The notes under the pieces: generated by a model
Told to the model about the DNA's origin: nothing
Databases searched by the model: none
Seen by the model: the letters and a program-made list of their open reading frames with translations, nothing else
Made by a program: the position numbers and the translations under genes
Part shown: positions 29,707 through 38,488 of the stretch, in pieces
Numbering within the stretch: position 1 is the first letter of the stretch
How the letters are laid out: each line of letters starts with the position of its first letter
Assembly: GCF_029893965.1 (NCBI RefSeq)
Contig: NZ_JARXXP010000013.1
Location: 114,648 to 178,647, forward strand
Length of the DNA: 64,000 nucleotides
Direction of reading: 5' to 3'
Origin: Paenibacillus sp. PastM-3
GTDB taxonomy: Bacteria > Bacillota > Bacilli > Paenibacillales > Paenibacillaceae

Positions 29707-30681
29707 TCAGTGGCTCACTCTGCTCATTGCAAGGTCAGAATCATCCACATAGCTGCTGCCCTTGATCTTCTTGCATTTTTTTTTGAGCCGTGCCGCCTCC
29801 TCGGACAACGCCTCAATCGAAGCAAACTGGCGAAAACGGTTTGTCACAACCGCAACGGAGATTGAGACCAGCGGGATCTTTTCCATGCCGCCTGAACGGC
29901 CTTCGGTCAGAACGTACTGCTGTGCCAGATGGCCCGGATGATAGAACTCTTTTATAACCTGCTCAAATTCCCTGATAATCGCCCTGCAGCATTCCTCAAA
30001 CTGGTAGTCGTTAATAAAAATAATAAAGTCATCCCCGCCGATATGCCCCAGGAACCCTTCCAGCTGCAGGGCGCAATGCTTCAAAATCTCTGCAGCCGCC
30101 TGGATCAGCCGGTCCCCTTCTTTGAATCCGTACGTATCGTTATAAGCCTTGAAATGATCAAGATCTATGTATAATACACTGAATTGCTCCTGCAGCAGCG
30201 CCTTTACCATCCATTCATTGATACTCAGATTGCCCGGCAGGCCGGTTAGCGGATTAAGAAAGCTGGCTGCCACCGCCTGAATCTCGGCAAAGTTCAGCAG
30301 CAGGTCGCGCACGCTCACCGCACCGAACAAACGCCCCTCATGGGTAACGAGCACATAGTCGTAGAGATTCTCCTCGCTTCTGTCCATCGCCAGCCGGCTG
30401 ACCTCTGTAATCCGTGTCTTGTAGTCCACCACAAGCGGATTGCGGTCCATGACCAGCTCCACTGCCCTGCCCATATACAGCGTATAGCCATACAAAGTTC
30501 CGATCTGCTGATAAAAGCGGATACGCATAATCAGGGCTACGGCTTTCCCGTTTTCCGTAACGGAAACACCTTGCAGCCGGGGATTGCTTTTGAAAATCTG
30601 ATCCACATATTCACATTTATGCTGCGGGGAAATCTCCGGGATATGCTCCGCAATTTCACCGATTTGAAGAAACATAGCCAT
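29707..30681 (-). CDS. CBS-GGDEF domain protein, probable diguanylate cyclase
   Basis: About 324 residues from an ATG at 30681 behind AAGGGGAG. The N-terminal two thirds hold a CBS-type pair (for example KSNPRLQGVSVTENGKAVAL and YDYVLVTHEGRLFGAVSVRD). The C-terminal GGDEF domain has NPLTGLPGN, VLYIDLDHFKAYNDTYGFKE and the signature GHIGGDDFIIF. The fourth signature residue is Asp instead of Glu, and no RxxD inhibitory site precedes it, so activity is uncertain. It overlaps the upstream EAL gene by 26 bases in another frame. The combined order EAL-CBS-GGDEF occurs as one polypeptide in other bacteria. Confidence 0.85.
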   Translation of the reverse strand: MAMFLQIGEIAEHIPEISPQHKCEYVDQIFKSNPRLQGVSVTENGKAVALIMRIRFYQQIGTLYGYTLYMGRAVELVMDRNPLVVDYKTRITEVSRLAMDRSEENLYDYVLVTHEGRLFGAVSVRDLLLNFAEIQAVAASFLNPLTGLPGNLSINEWMVKALLQEQFSVLYIDLDHFKAYNDTYGFKEGDRLIQAAAEILKHCALQLEGFLGHIGGDDFIIFINDYQFEECCRAIIREFEQVIKEFYHPGHLAQQYVLTEGRSGGMEKIPLVSISVAVVTNRFRQFASIEALSEEAARLKKKCKKIKGSSYVDDSDLAMSRVSH

Positions 30682-31564
30682 AGACTCCCCTTCCAGCAGC
30701 TTTGATAGGCTCGACAGGACAGCTGCCCTGTACCGGAAGCTGCCCCGGCCTGCCCAGCACATAACCTTGCCCGAACTCAATGCCCGCCCTCTGCAGATAT
30801 ACCAGCTCCTCCGCTGTTTCGATGCCTTCCGCAATGACTTTGGTGGCTGAACGCGCCGCATATTCCCGGATCAGCTCCAGCAGCTCCTGCTGTTCCCGGC
30901 AGCCGTGGATGCCGCGGATCAGCGACTTGTCCAGCTTAATGAATTCCGGCTTGAGGTATACCAGTGTTTTGAGGCTGTTGTAGCCTGAGCCTGCATCATC
31001 AACCGCTATGCGGAAGCCCTGCTCACGGTAGTGGGACAGCACCTTTTCAAAGCCGATATAATCCTGTACAGCCTGCCGTTCAGTCAGTTCAAACACGACA
31101 CGCTCCGGAGACAGTCCAAGGGACTGCAACAGGGCCAGCGTCTCTCCGCTCTTATGGCGGGTATCATTCAGCACACCGGGATGGACATTGATGAAGACTA
31201 ACGTGCCGCTGGCACGGTCCTCCAGAGGCAGCCGTTCCATGTACCTCAGCAGTGACATTCTCCGGCAGTTCTGCTCAAAGCGGAACATCTGGTCCGTCCG
31301 ACCGGCAAATTCATAGAAGTGCTCTGTGGTCGGAAAATAGGTGGAGGACGGAGGACGGTTTAGCACCTCATGCCCGACGGTATGACCGGTACGCAGCTGC
31401 AGAATCGGCTGAAAATACGTATCCAGACGTTCATTGTTCATGATGTCCAGCAGGGCGGATAACTGGCCGAGCTCCTGCAGCTCTCCCTTAAGCCTGACAT
31501 TCAAATGCTGAAGATACCTGGGAATGGATTTTATCTTGTGGGACAGCGCCCGCTCTTTGCTCAT
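30656..31564 (-). CDS. EAL domain protein, probable cyclic di-GMP phosphodiesterase
   Basis: 302 residues from ATG 31564 with AGGTGA five bases upstream. A short N-terminal helical region precedes the EAL domain. The signature is EVLNR instead of EALLR. The other conserved acidic and polar positions are present: FINVHP, FELTERQ, DDAGSGYNSL, FIKLDKSL, AEGIETAEE and GYVLGRP. Hydrolytic activity is therefore plausible. The stop lies inside the start region of the CBS-GGDEF gene, suggesting translational coupling of a synthesis/degradation pair, or an old fusion split by a frameshift. Confidence 0.88.
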   Translation of the reverse strand: MSKERALSHKIKSIPRYLQHLNVRLKGELQELGQLSALLDIMNNERLDTYFQPILQLRTGHTVGHEVLNRPPSSTYFPTTEHFYEFAGRTDQMFRFEQNCRRMSLLRYMERLPLEDRASGTLVFINVHPGVLNDTRHKSGETLALLQSLGLSPERVVFELTERQAVQDYIGFEKVLSHYREQGFRIAVDDAGSGYNSLKTLVYLKPEFIKLDKSLIRGIHGCREQQELLELIREYAARSATKVIAEGIETAEELVYLQRAGIEFGQGYVLGRPGQLPVQGSCPVEPIKAAGRGVYGYVSSNR

Positions 31565-31703
31565 TTTGATCACCTGTATGCCTGTCTTCGTGAATTTTAT
31601 CACTCTTAGCACAAGCATATACGCAAAGTATTAAGCGGTGATAAAATTTCCTGCCAAATATCGACAATCACCCGTTTTTTTTCGGGCCTGTTTCACTTCA
31701 AAG

Positions 31704-31734
31704 CAAAAAGCAGACGCTGACAGCGCCTGCTTCC
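31704..31734 (-). terminator. Terminator after ylbG
   Basis: On the minus strand AAGCAGGCGCTG and CAGCGTCTGCTT pair, followed by TTTTGCTTT. It ends the ylbF-ylbG transcript before the EAL gene. Confidence 0.75.
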
Positions 31735-31761
31735 TGATACCAATCTCCCTATGAACTTATC

Positions 31762-32025
31762 CTACAGGCCGTAATAACGTGACTTGTCCTGCCCGTTGCT
31801 GGTGTATTCCGTCTTCAGTTCATTGCGGTAGGATCTTTCGATCTTACGCACATATGAGAGTCTGCGGACGTTCTTCATCACTTCTTCGGCACGTTCCGCA
31901 TTCACATACATTACCGCATAATGCATCCTCCGGGAGACATAATGCAATGTTCCGTATTTCTCAAGGTTGCGTGCCGCCTTGACATCGCTGACCCATACGA
32001 TATATCCTGTCCGTTCCGCAAACAT
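31762..32025 (-). CDS. ylbG: YlbG family protein (UPF0298)
   Basis: 87 residues matching YlbG (MFAERTGYIVWVSDVKAARN; LHYVSRRMHYAVMYV). Its function is unknown. In Bacillales it follows ylbF directly, as here (42-base gap), which suggests a shared transcript. There are no membrane segments or metal motifs. Confidence 0.88.
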   Translation of the reverse strand: MFAERTGYIVWVSDVKAARNLEKYGTLHYVSRRMHYAVMYVNAERAEEVMKNVRRLSYVRKIERSYRNELKTEYTSNGQDKSRYYGL

Positions 32026-32067
32026 AAGCTCATCCGCCCTTTCGTTCTCTCCCCTGCAAGGGGCAGC

Positions 32068-32505
32068 TTATCCGCAGGAGCACTTGCCTCCGCTGCCGCA
32101 TCCGCCCTTTGGCGACGGATCATTGCTTGGCACCTTGATGCTCTCCGATACCGAGAATGCGATCGCTTCCGACATTGAGTGTAAAATATCGTCCAGCGTC
32201 GCCTCCGCCTGCTTGAAGCGGGCAACCTCCTCGAACATCTCAAGCTCCCTCTCGACTGCTGCCACTTCGTCCTTGGCCATATGGTAATTCGGGTGAAAAT
32301 GCCCGAAACGTTGTGTCTCCTCGAACAGCTCCTTCTTGCTCTGCAGCCGTCTGACCATGGCCTGGATTTCGGGATTGGCGCTTACGCGCCCCTTCCAGTA
32401 TAAATAATCCGAAACTTCAGCGGATTGATTAATCATATCGCCTAATTCATAGGCGTATGTCAGCACTTCGGCCATATCGACCGTATTCATTTCCGCTACG
32501 CTCAT
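32068..32505 (-). CDS. ylbF: YlbF/RicF family regulator with cysteine-rich C-terminus
   Basis: About 145 residues of mostly helical YlbF family sequence (LTYAYELGDMINQSAEVSDY; AMVRRLQSKKELFEETQRFG), ending in the tail KGGCGSGGKCSCG. In B. subtilis RicF (YlbF) joins RicA and RicT in a complex that carries iron-sulfur clusters and partners RNase Y in mRNA maturation, competence and sporulation. The three terminal cysteines fit cluster ligation. The ATG at 32505 has AAAGAG upstream; a TTG nine bases earlier is less likely. It precedes ylbG. Confidence 0.9.
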   Translation of the reverse strand: MSVAEMNTVDMAEVLTYAYELGDMINQSAEVSDYLYWKGRVSANPEIQAMVRRLQSKKELFEETQRFGHFHPNYHMAKDEVAAVERELEMFEEVARFKQAEATLDDILHSMSEAIAFSVSESIKVPSNDPSPKGGCGSGGKCSCG

Positions 32506-32578
32506 GAACGTCAACTCTTTTCTGTACTGATGTTCTACAGTAACGTGTAGACTATCCTATCATAACATAACCAGTCAC

Positions 32579-34483
32579 CTAAGCAGAAGAAGAATTTCTC
32601 AGCTCCTGCGGGAGCAGCAGCTTCATTTCCTTCCAGTCACCCGGCGCCAGCTCCGCTTCTTCGCACTGCCCGGTTCCGGCAGGCATCAGGCCGCCGGCCA
32701 CCCTCCAGGGATGCCCGCGGAGCTGCTCAGGGATGAAATCGCAGATCTCCCCGTCTATAGACAAGCGGACCTTAATCCCCCACCGGAAAGCCTGCTCCAT
32801 CACCTTTTGAGCCGTAGTTGTATGGTACTCTCTCCATTCCCTTACCCACATCTGCGGAATGCTGTCTTCCCCTGGAAGCAAGGGCTCTCCCGCCCCGTCT
32901 GACGCTGCCGGTACTGTCCGCAGTACAGCCCTGCTGCCGAGCAGGCCGGAAGCGCCTTCCGCTGAGGGGAGCACATAAGCCGGCCCGGCCCAGGGGGCGT
33001 CATCAGGCAGACACAGCGGCTGCGCCGCGTCCCCTTCCCCGGTTCCGCCGATCTGCCGCGGCGGCGCCAGACCGGCTGCTGCCAGCTCCCTGCGCACCTG
33101 TTCCGCACGGCCCTGCTGTACAATGAAATGAAGCGGGCCGATCCGGGTCAGGCTATCCTCAAGCCGGGGATGCGCTGCAATGTCGGCTGCGTCTACCTCA
33201 TTCTGGCAGACAAGCAGGATCACCTGTGACCAGGCGGTCCGGCCGATGCTGCGCGACCACTGGGCCAGAGACTGCCTGACCTGATCAGGCAGCCCGCCGC
33301 GGGCACGGGCGGCAAGCCAGCCGGCCGCCTCCTCTGGTGGCAGCCCCCGTTCTGCCGCTTCCTCCAGCCCTTCCCGGCTAAGCCGGAAGCTCCATATCCC
33401 GTCGTCCATATTCAGCAGCTCCGCACAGCCTGCGAGCCCCCAGCGCAGCCGGTAGGAGACATCCGGAAATACCAATACCTCGAAATCCGGCTGGACGATA
33501 AAGCTCCCTCCAGCTGCTTCGCTATCGGGTAAGGGATGAGCGGAATCGGCGTCCGCTCCGGAAGCCTGCAGCTTCACGGCGGACAGCACCGGCTTGTGTC
33601 CGGTCCACCGGAAACAGGTTTCTCCGCTGCCCGTCATTCCCAGCTCACACCAGCCAAAGCCGGCCAGGCACTGCAGCCAGCTGAGACAGCCTTGCTGCAG
33701 TATCCCGGCTTCCTTGCCGTCAGCAAGGCCGGACTGGTGCATGAAGTTCAGGATACAGCCAAGCGTATACCAGCTGCCCGGCACAAAAGCGGGAGACGGC
33801 AAAAGATAGCGAAAATGCTGCAGGGCAGATTCAGCAGCAGCATAACGTTCCAGAAGCACACTGTACAAAAGGCTTGTCATTTGTGATTCATCAAGGTCCA
33901 GCCAGCTCTGCAATACATCCTGCTCCAGCTGATAGGCTTTATCCCCGGCCTTGACCAGTCCCAGCGTGAGCGCAAGATCCAGGAGCACCGTAACCGGAAG
34001 CGGCACCGACTCATAGACCGGAGATTCCGGAAATACCCCCTGCAGATGCCTGTCCTGTACAGGCAGCAGGGCAGCCAGCCGGCCGGAATGCTTCTTGTGG
34101 ATACCGCCTTTGACAGTCAGCGGAAGCCCCTCCCGGCCGATGAACACCAGCGTCCGGAACAGCTGTGCCGCCAGTCCCGCCTCAGCGGGCCACTGGGCGG
34201 CCACCTGTTCACCGGCCACCGGCTCAAGCTTACAGGCGAAATACTCCTGCTGAACCGCCGCCAGCTGCCGAGGCGGAATCTGGAACAGCTGCTCGCCCCA
34301 GACCTTCTGGCGCAGCTCAACCAGCCCTGCCCGGCGCAGCTCCAGTATGGCCAGCTGCAGCTCTGCGCGGCAAAGCGTTTCAGGACGCAGCCGCTCGGCC
34401 TTCTCCGCTGCGAACGGCCTGTCTGCATAAGCGGCACATATCCGTCCCAGCACTTCCATGGCAGATGGGCTCAGCGTCATCAT
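32579..34483 (-). CDS. Helicase-associated protein, partner of bacterial XPB
   Basis: 634 residues with no ATPase motifs. Leu-rich helical sequence dominates, with a Gly/Ala/Pro-rich linker around 495-535 and a C-terminal region (EWREYHTTTAQKVMEQAFRW; GEICDFIPEQLRGHPWRVAG) of the type annotated as helicase-associated or XPB/Ssl2-like. Its start overlaps the XPB stop as ATGA, behind GGAGGAGG, so the two are translated together. A similar pair is known in Mycobacterium (Rv0861c XPB next to Rv0862c). A role in DNA repair or transcription-coupled unwinding is inferred from the partner only. Confidence 0.78.
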   Translation of the reverse strand: MMTLSPSAMEVLGRICAAYADRPFAAEKAERLRPETLCRAELQLAILELRRAGLVELRQKVWGEQLFQIPPRQLAAVQQEYFACKLEPVAGEQVAAQWPAEAGLAAQLFRTLVFIGREGLPLTVKGGIHKKHSGRLAALLPVQDRHLQGVFPESPVYESVPLPVTVLLDLALTLGLVKAGDKAYQLEQDVLQSWLDLDESQMTSLLYSVLLERYAAAESALQHFRYLLPSPAFVPGSWYTLGCILNFMHQSGLADGKEAGILQQGCLSWLQCLAGFGWCELGMTGSGETCFRWTGHKPVLSAVKLQASGADADSAHPLPDSEAAGGSFIVQPDFEVLVFPDVSYRLRWGLAGCAELLNMDDGIWSFRLSREGLEEAAERGLPPEEAAGWLAARARGGLPDQVRQSLAQWSRSIGRTAWSQVILLVCQNEVDAADIAAHPRLEDSLTRIGPLHFIVQQGRAEQVRRELAAAGLAPPRQIGGTGEGDAAQPLCLPDDAPWAGPAYVLPSAEGASGLLGSRAVLRTVPAASDGAGEPLLPGEDSIPQMWVREWREYHTTTAQKVMEQAFRWGIKVRLSIDGEICDFIPEQLRGHPWRVAGGLMPAGTGQCEEAELAPGDWKEMKLLLPQELRNSSSA

Positions 34484-36177
34484 GACATTGCCTCCTCCGG
34501 TTCTCCGGCCGCTTTAACCGCATATTCATATCCCTGCTCTGTCAGGAACAGGCGGCGCCGCAGTGCAAATTCCTGTTCACGGCTGTCACCGGTAACCAGC
34601 GTGTAGAAATAGGCCCTGTTCTCGCCCTGCTTGGGACGCAGAATCCGCCCCAGCCGCTGGGCTTCCTCCTGGCGGGAGCCATAAGCACCCGAGACCTCGA
34701 TTGCAACCGAGGCGTCAGGCAGATTAACAGCAAAGTTGGCTACCTTGGATACCACCAGCACCTTGAGAATTCCCTCGTTGAACGCTGCATACAGCGCGTT
34801 GCGTTCGCGCTGCGGTGTTTTCCCGGTTATCAGCGGTGCATTCAGGATGGCAGCAAGCGCCTCAAGCTGATCCAGGTACTGGCCGATGACCAGCACCTTT
34901 GAGCCGGGATGGGCCGCAATGATCCTTGCAGCCGCCGCAGCCTTAGACGGGTTGCCGGCGGCAAGCCGGAACTGCTCTTTGCCGCCGGCATAGAGATACC
35001 GGCTCCGCAGGCCCGGATCCATCGGCACGACCAGCTCCACACATTCGACAGAAGCGATCCAGCCCTGCTTCTCCAGCGACTTCCAGGGCAGCTCATAGCA
35101 GCGCGGCCCGATCAGCGAGAAGACATCCCCCTCGCGGCCGTCCTCCCTGACCAGCGTGGCGGTCAGGCCCAGGCGCCGCGTCGCCTGAATATCGGCGGTA
35201 GCCCGGAATACCGGAGCAGGAAGCAGATGGACCTCGTCATAGATAATCAGGCCCCAATTCCGCTCATTGAACAGATTCATATGGACAAAGTTCTCTCCTT
35301 TAGAGCGGCGGTGCGTAAGCATCTGATAGGTGGCCAGCGTGACAGGCCGTACTTCCCGGCGTTCACCGGTATACTCTCCGATCTCACTGCCCGTAAGGCT
35401 GGTCCGCTGCAGCAGTTCCTCCCGCCATTGCTCAACCGAGGTTGTATTGGAAGTCAGGATCAGAGTCTCGCACTGCAGCTTTTCCATTACCGCCAGACCG
35501 ACAACCGTCTTGCCCGCTCCGCAGGGCAGGACAACGACCCCGCTGCCGCCCGTTACGTAAAACAGACGGACCGCCTCCTCCTGATACGCCCTTAGCCCGA
35601 AGGCAGCCTCATTGCCGCCTGCAGCCTTGGGCCCTTCCTGCTTCCAGGCAAGGCTCAGCTCCTGCCCTTCCCGGTAACCCGCATAATCCAGCACCGGGTA
35701 CCCCAGTCTTGTCAACTCCTGCTTCAGCAGCCCACGGCAGCCTGCCGGGCATACGCATTCCAGCGCACCGCTTCTTTTGAGGTGAAGCCCATACAGCCCA
35801 AAGCGGCCTTCCAGTTCATCCAGCAGCGACGCGCTGTCGGCACGCAGCAGCACCAGCCGGCTGTCGGCGGCATGGGCATGCAGCGTAAGTCTCCCGTACC
35901 GCGTGATCAGCATATTGATTTCTTCTTCCAGCCCGGCCGGAATTCCCCATCGTGCCAGGTTCCGCAGGCTGGCGATAATCTGCTCCGCCGTCCTTCCTCC
36001 GGCTGCAGCGTTCCATAAGGACAGCGGGGTTATCCGGTAGGTGTGATAGGCCGGGAGGCTTTTTATAAGCTCCGCATAATCTGCAAGCTCTTTGCCTGCG
36101 GCCTCAAACCCCGGATGTCCGCACTCCAGCAGCACCGTCTTGTCTTTGCGGGCAATACATGCCCCGGATCCGTTCAT
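34480..36177 (-). CDS. XPB/RAD25-type superfamily 2 DNA helicase
   Basis: 565 residues. An N-terminal domain resembling the XPB damage-recognition region (about 30-180) precedes the helicase core. Walker A is PCGAGKT (218-224), the Walker B box is DEVH (314-317), and the XPB-specific RED triad follows TATLV at 344-346. Helicase lobe 2 has the motif VI stretch QEEAQRLGRILRP. Bacterial XPB unwinds 3'-5' and is present only in some lineages, so it is an accessory repair helicase rather than a universal one. AGGAGG precedes the ATG. It is coupled to the downstream partner gene. Confidence 0.9.
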   Translation of the reverse strand: MNGSGACIARKDKTVLLECGHPGFEAAGKELADYAELIKSLPAYHTYRITPLSLWNAAAGGRTAEQIIASLRNLARWGIPAGLEEEINMLITRYGRLTLHAHAADSRLVLLRADSASLLDELEGRFGLYGLHLKRSGALECVCPAGCRGLLKQELTRLGYPVLDYAGYREGQELSLAWKQEGPKAAGGNEAAFGLRAYQEEAVRLFYVTGGSGVVVLPCGAGKTVVGLAVMEKLQCETLILTSNTTSVEQWREELLQRTSLTGSEIGEYTGERREVRPVTLATYQMLTHRRSKGENFVHMNLFNERNWGLIIYDEVHLLPAPVFRATADIQATRRLGLTATLVREDGREGDVFSLIGPRCYELPWKSLEKQGWIASVECVELVVPMDPGLRSRYLYAGGKEQFRLAAGNPSKAAAAARIIAAHPGSKVLVIGQYLDQLEALAAILNAPLITGKTPQRERNALYAAFNEGILKVLVVSKVANFAVNLPDASVAIEVSGAYGSRQEEAQRLGRILRPKQGENRAYFYTLVTGDSREQEFALRRRLFLTEQGYEYAVKAAGEPEEAMS

Positions 36178-36285
36178 AGCATCGCCTCCTGTCTATTGTC
36201 ACTGTAAGCTGTTCTGAGAACAGGCCGAACAGGAAAAAGCCCATCTCCGCACTGCTGCGGATATGAGCTCCCCTTATTGCCCTCT

Positions 36286-36717
36286 TCAATGCAGCTGGCG
36301 CTGCGAAATTTCACTCAGCGCTTCTCCCGCTTCGTCAGCAAAGATACGTTTTACAGCCAAATCGCCAAGCGATACCACACCGATCAGCTTGCCGCCGCGT
36401 GTTACCGGCAGACGGCGGATTTGTTCCGAAGCCATCAGCTCAGCAGCCTCATCCACAGTTGCTGTCTCCTCTATGGAGATCACTTTACTGCTCATGACGG
36501 TCTCAACTGAGGAAGAACCCGGATGCTTCTCCGCATACCCTCTGAGAACCAGGTCGCGGTCTGTAATAACCCCGATGAGCTTTCCTCCCGCTTCCGAATC
36601 CACTACGGGAATAAACCCGGTATCGTAGTCTCTCATTTTGACGGCAACTTCATAGACATTGTCCAGCAGCGTAACCGCTGCAGGCTGCGATGTCATCACT
36701 TCCCGGACTGTTTTCAC
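36286..36717 (-). CDS. CBS-pair domain protein
   Basis: 143 residues made of two CBS motifs and little else: VREVMTSQPAAVTLLDNVYE...GVITDRDLVLR, then VETVMSSKVISIEE...GVVSLGDLAVK. Stand-alone CBS pairs bind adenine nucleotides and act as energy or stress sensors. The start is GTG at 36717 behind AGGAGG. It resembles YhcV/YlbB-type proteins; the partner is unknown. It lies alone between XPB and an amidohydrolase. Confidence 0.88.
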   Translation of the reverse strand: MKTVREVMTSQPAAVTLLDNVYEVAVKMRDYDTGFIPVVDSEAGGKLIGVITDRDLVLRGYAEKHPGSSSVETVMSSKVISIEETATVDEAAELMASEQIRRLPVTRGGKLIGVVSLGDLAVKRIFADEAGEALSEISQRQLH

Positions 36718-36795
36718 AAAAGAACCTCCTGTCTGCTCCGTAATATACGGAAGTAGGTTCCCCTCATTCTGGCGAATTATGCACAGTCAGAACAA

Positions 36796-37965
36796 TTATT
36801 CATTCAGGCAGGAGTCAGCAAGTGCCACCAGCAGTCTGGCGCCGTGCAGCATCGCATCCTCATCAAAATCAAATTTGCTGTGATGATGCGGATATACGGC
36901 ATTCTTGTCCGGATTCCCTGCGCCTACAAAGATGAAGCAGCCGGGAATCTCCTTCACATAATAAGCAAAATCTTCAGCCGGCATAATTTTTTCCATTTGT
37001 ATAACCTGCACTGTATCTCCAAGCGCTTCAGGGGCCACCCGGAAAAACCGGCTGAACTCCGCTTCATCATTGACAAGCGGCGGATACCCCATCAGGTAAT
37101 CCACCTTTGCTTCCGCCCCGTAGACCGCGGCAACTGCAGCCGCCATCTCTTCAATTCTGCGGCGGATGATATATCTTGTCTCTTCATCAAAAGCGCGGAC
37201 CGTTCCTGTTATCCGGCAGCGCTCCGCAATGATGTTCTGGGCTGTACCGCCCTGGATCGTTCCGATACTCAGGACAGCCGGCTGCAGCGGATCCACACTG
37301 CGGCTGACAATGGTCTGCAGCTGGGTTACGAGCGCCGCAGCAGCTACAATGCTGTCTACCGTGCGGTGGGGCATCCCGCCGTGTCCGCCTTTCCCGGTAA
37401 TATCAATGAAGAACTCGTCGGCCGAGGCCATCAGCGGTCCCGGCGCACTGCCGACTGTCCCCAGCGGCAGCGGTGTCCACAGATGCAGCCCGTAGACGGC
37501 ATCCGCTCCCGCGAGCACGCCTTCGGCGATCATATCCTTTGCCCCGCCCGGACAGATCTCCTCCGCCGGCTGGAACAGGAAGCGCAGCTCGCCCTTGAGC
37601 TCGTCCCGGCGGGAGCTGTAATAGGCCGCTGCCCCAAGCAGCATCGCCGTATGCCCGTCATGCCCGCAGGCATGCATGACGCCGGGGTTCTGCGAAGCAT
37701 ATTCACTTCCGCTCTCCTCTGTGATGTTGAGCGCATCCATGTCAGCACGCAGCACCACCGTCTTGCCCGGGCTGCCCCCTTTGAGAATTCCGGTCAGTCC
37801 GTAACCGGCTTTGCTGCGCCTCACTTCTATGCCAAATGCGGCCAGCCTGTCCGCCACAAAAGCCGATGTTTCCTTCTCTTCATACGACGGCTCCGGATGA
37901 CGGTGCAGATGACGGCGCCATTCCACCATGTCCGGAAGCAGCTGTTCAATCTTTCTTTTATCCAT
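36796..37965 (-). CDS. M20-family amidohydrolase (N-acyl amino acid / hippurate hydrolase type)
   Basis: 389 residues from ATG 37965. Metal-binding motifs are HACGHDGHTAMLLGAA and QPAEEICPGGAKDMI, with a dimerisation domain in between (GKGGHGGMPHRTVDSIVAAA). The family removes acyl groups from amino acids; the substrate cannot be told from sequence (hippurate, N-acyl-cysteine and N-acetyl-diaminopimelate are family options). The start codon has only a modest ribosome-binding site (GGAA), and a TTG upstream at 37989 is in frame. Confidence 0.88.
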   Translation of the reverse strand: MDKRKIEQLLPDMVEWRRHLHRHPEPSYEEKETSAFVADRLAAFGIEVRRSKAGYGLTGILKGGSPGKTVVLRADMDALNITEESGSEYASQNPGVMHACGHDGHTAMLLGAAAYYSSRRDELKGELRFLFQPAEEICPGGAKDMIAEGVLAGADAVYGLHLWTPLPLGTVGSAPGPLMASADEFFIDITGKGGHGGMPHRTVDSIVAAAALVTQLQTIVSRSVDPLQPAVLSIGTIQGGTAQNIIAERCRITGTVRAFDEETRYIIRRRIEEMAAAVAAVYGAEAKVDYLMGYPPLVNDEAEFSRFFRVAPEALGDTVQVIQMEKIMPAEDFAYYVKEIPGCFIFVGAGNPDKNAVYPHHHSKFDFDEDAMLHGARLLVALADSCLNE

Positions 37966-38140
37966 TACGGTTCCATTCCCTTCTCCCAAGTGTTTATATT
38001 GTAGCAGAATCGCAAAAAACTGTGTATCTGCAGAGCCGATCTGCCTTGCACAACCCCTGGAAACATACTATCATGAGGAAGAACATCTATAATATTGCTA
38101 CGAAATTATCATTATACTTCACAAGGGGGATATGTGCGCT

Positions 38141-38488
38141 ATGATATTTGAGAACACTGGCCTCGTAGGACTGCAAAGCGACCTTCAGTATCTGGATGAA
38201 AGTGCGGCCAAAGCCGGATTTATCCGCTGGCAATGGGAATACTACCGAGCCACTTACGATTGCAAGATTGAGGATCACCAGAATGGCAGCGAATATTTCC
38301 TGCGGATCAACACACGCGCCGTCGAAGGCAAGCTGGAGAAGCCCGATGCCGTGCTTGCGATTGAAGCCGTTTACTTGGGCAAGGCCACCTTTCCCCATGG
38401 CCTGGAGTACGAATCCCCGGTTCCTCAGCCCGTACTGGACACTGCAGCACAGCGCATTCTTGAGCTGAAAGGACTGCTTGAAGCTTGA
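38141..38488 (+). CDS. YugN-like family protein
   Basis: About 115 residues (MIFENTGLVGLQSDLQYLDE; AGFIRWQWEYYRATYDCKIE) matching the YugN-like family of Bacillales, whose function is unknown. The ATG at 38141 has GGGGG upstream; an ATG nine bases earlier is too close to it. Its stop overlaps the ftsW start, so the two are likely co-translated. Confidence 0.85.
   Translation: MIFENTGLVGLQSDLQYLDESAAKAGFIRWQWEYYRATYDCKIEDHQNGSEYFLRINTRAVEGKLEKPDAVLAIEAVYLGKATFPHGLEYESPVPQPVLDTAAQRILELKGLLEA

Noticed and set aside
30656..30861. Upstream extension of the CBS-GGDEF gene to base 30861
   Set aside because: The added 60 residues have no domain character and run inside the EAL gene in another frame; the ATG at 30681 has a strong ribosome-binding site.
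36844..38004. Long plus-strand ORF of 386 codons opposite the M20 amidohydrolase
   Set aside because: It lies wholly antisense to a gene with clear motifs, has Cys/His/Arg-rich composition without family features and no ribosome-binding site.
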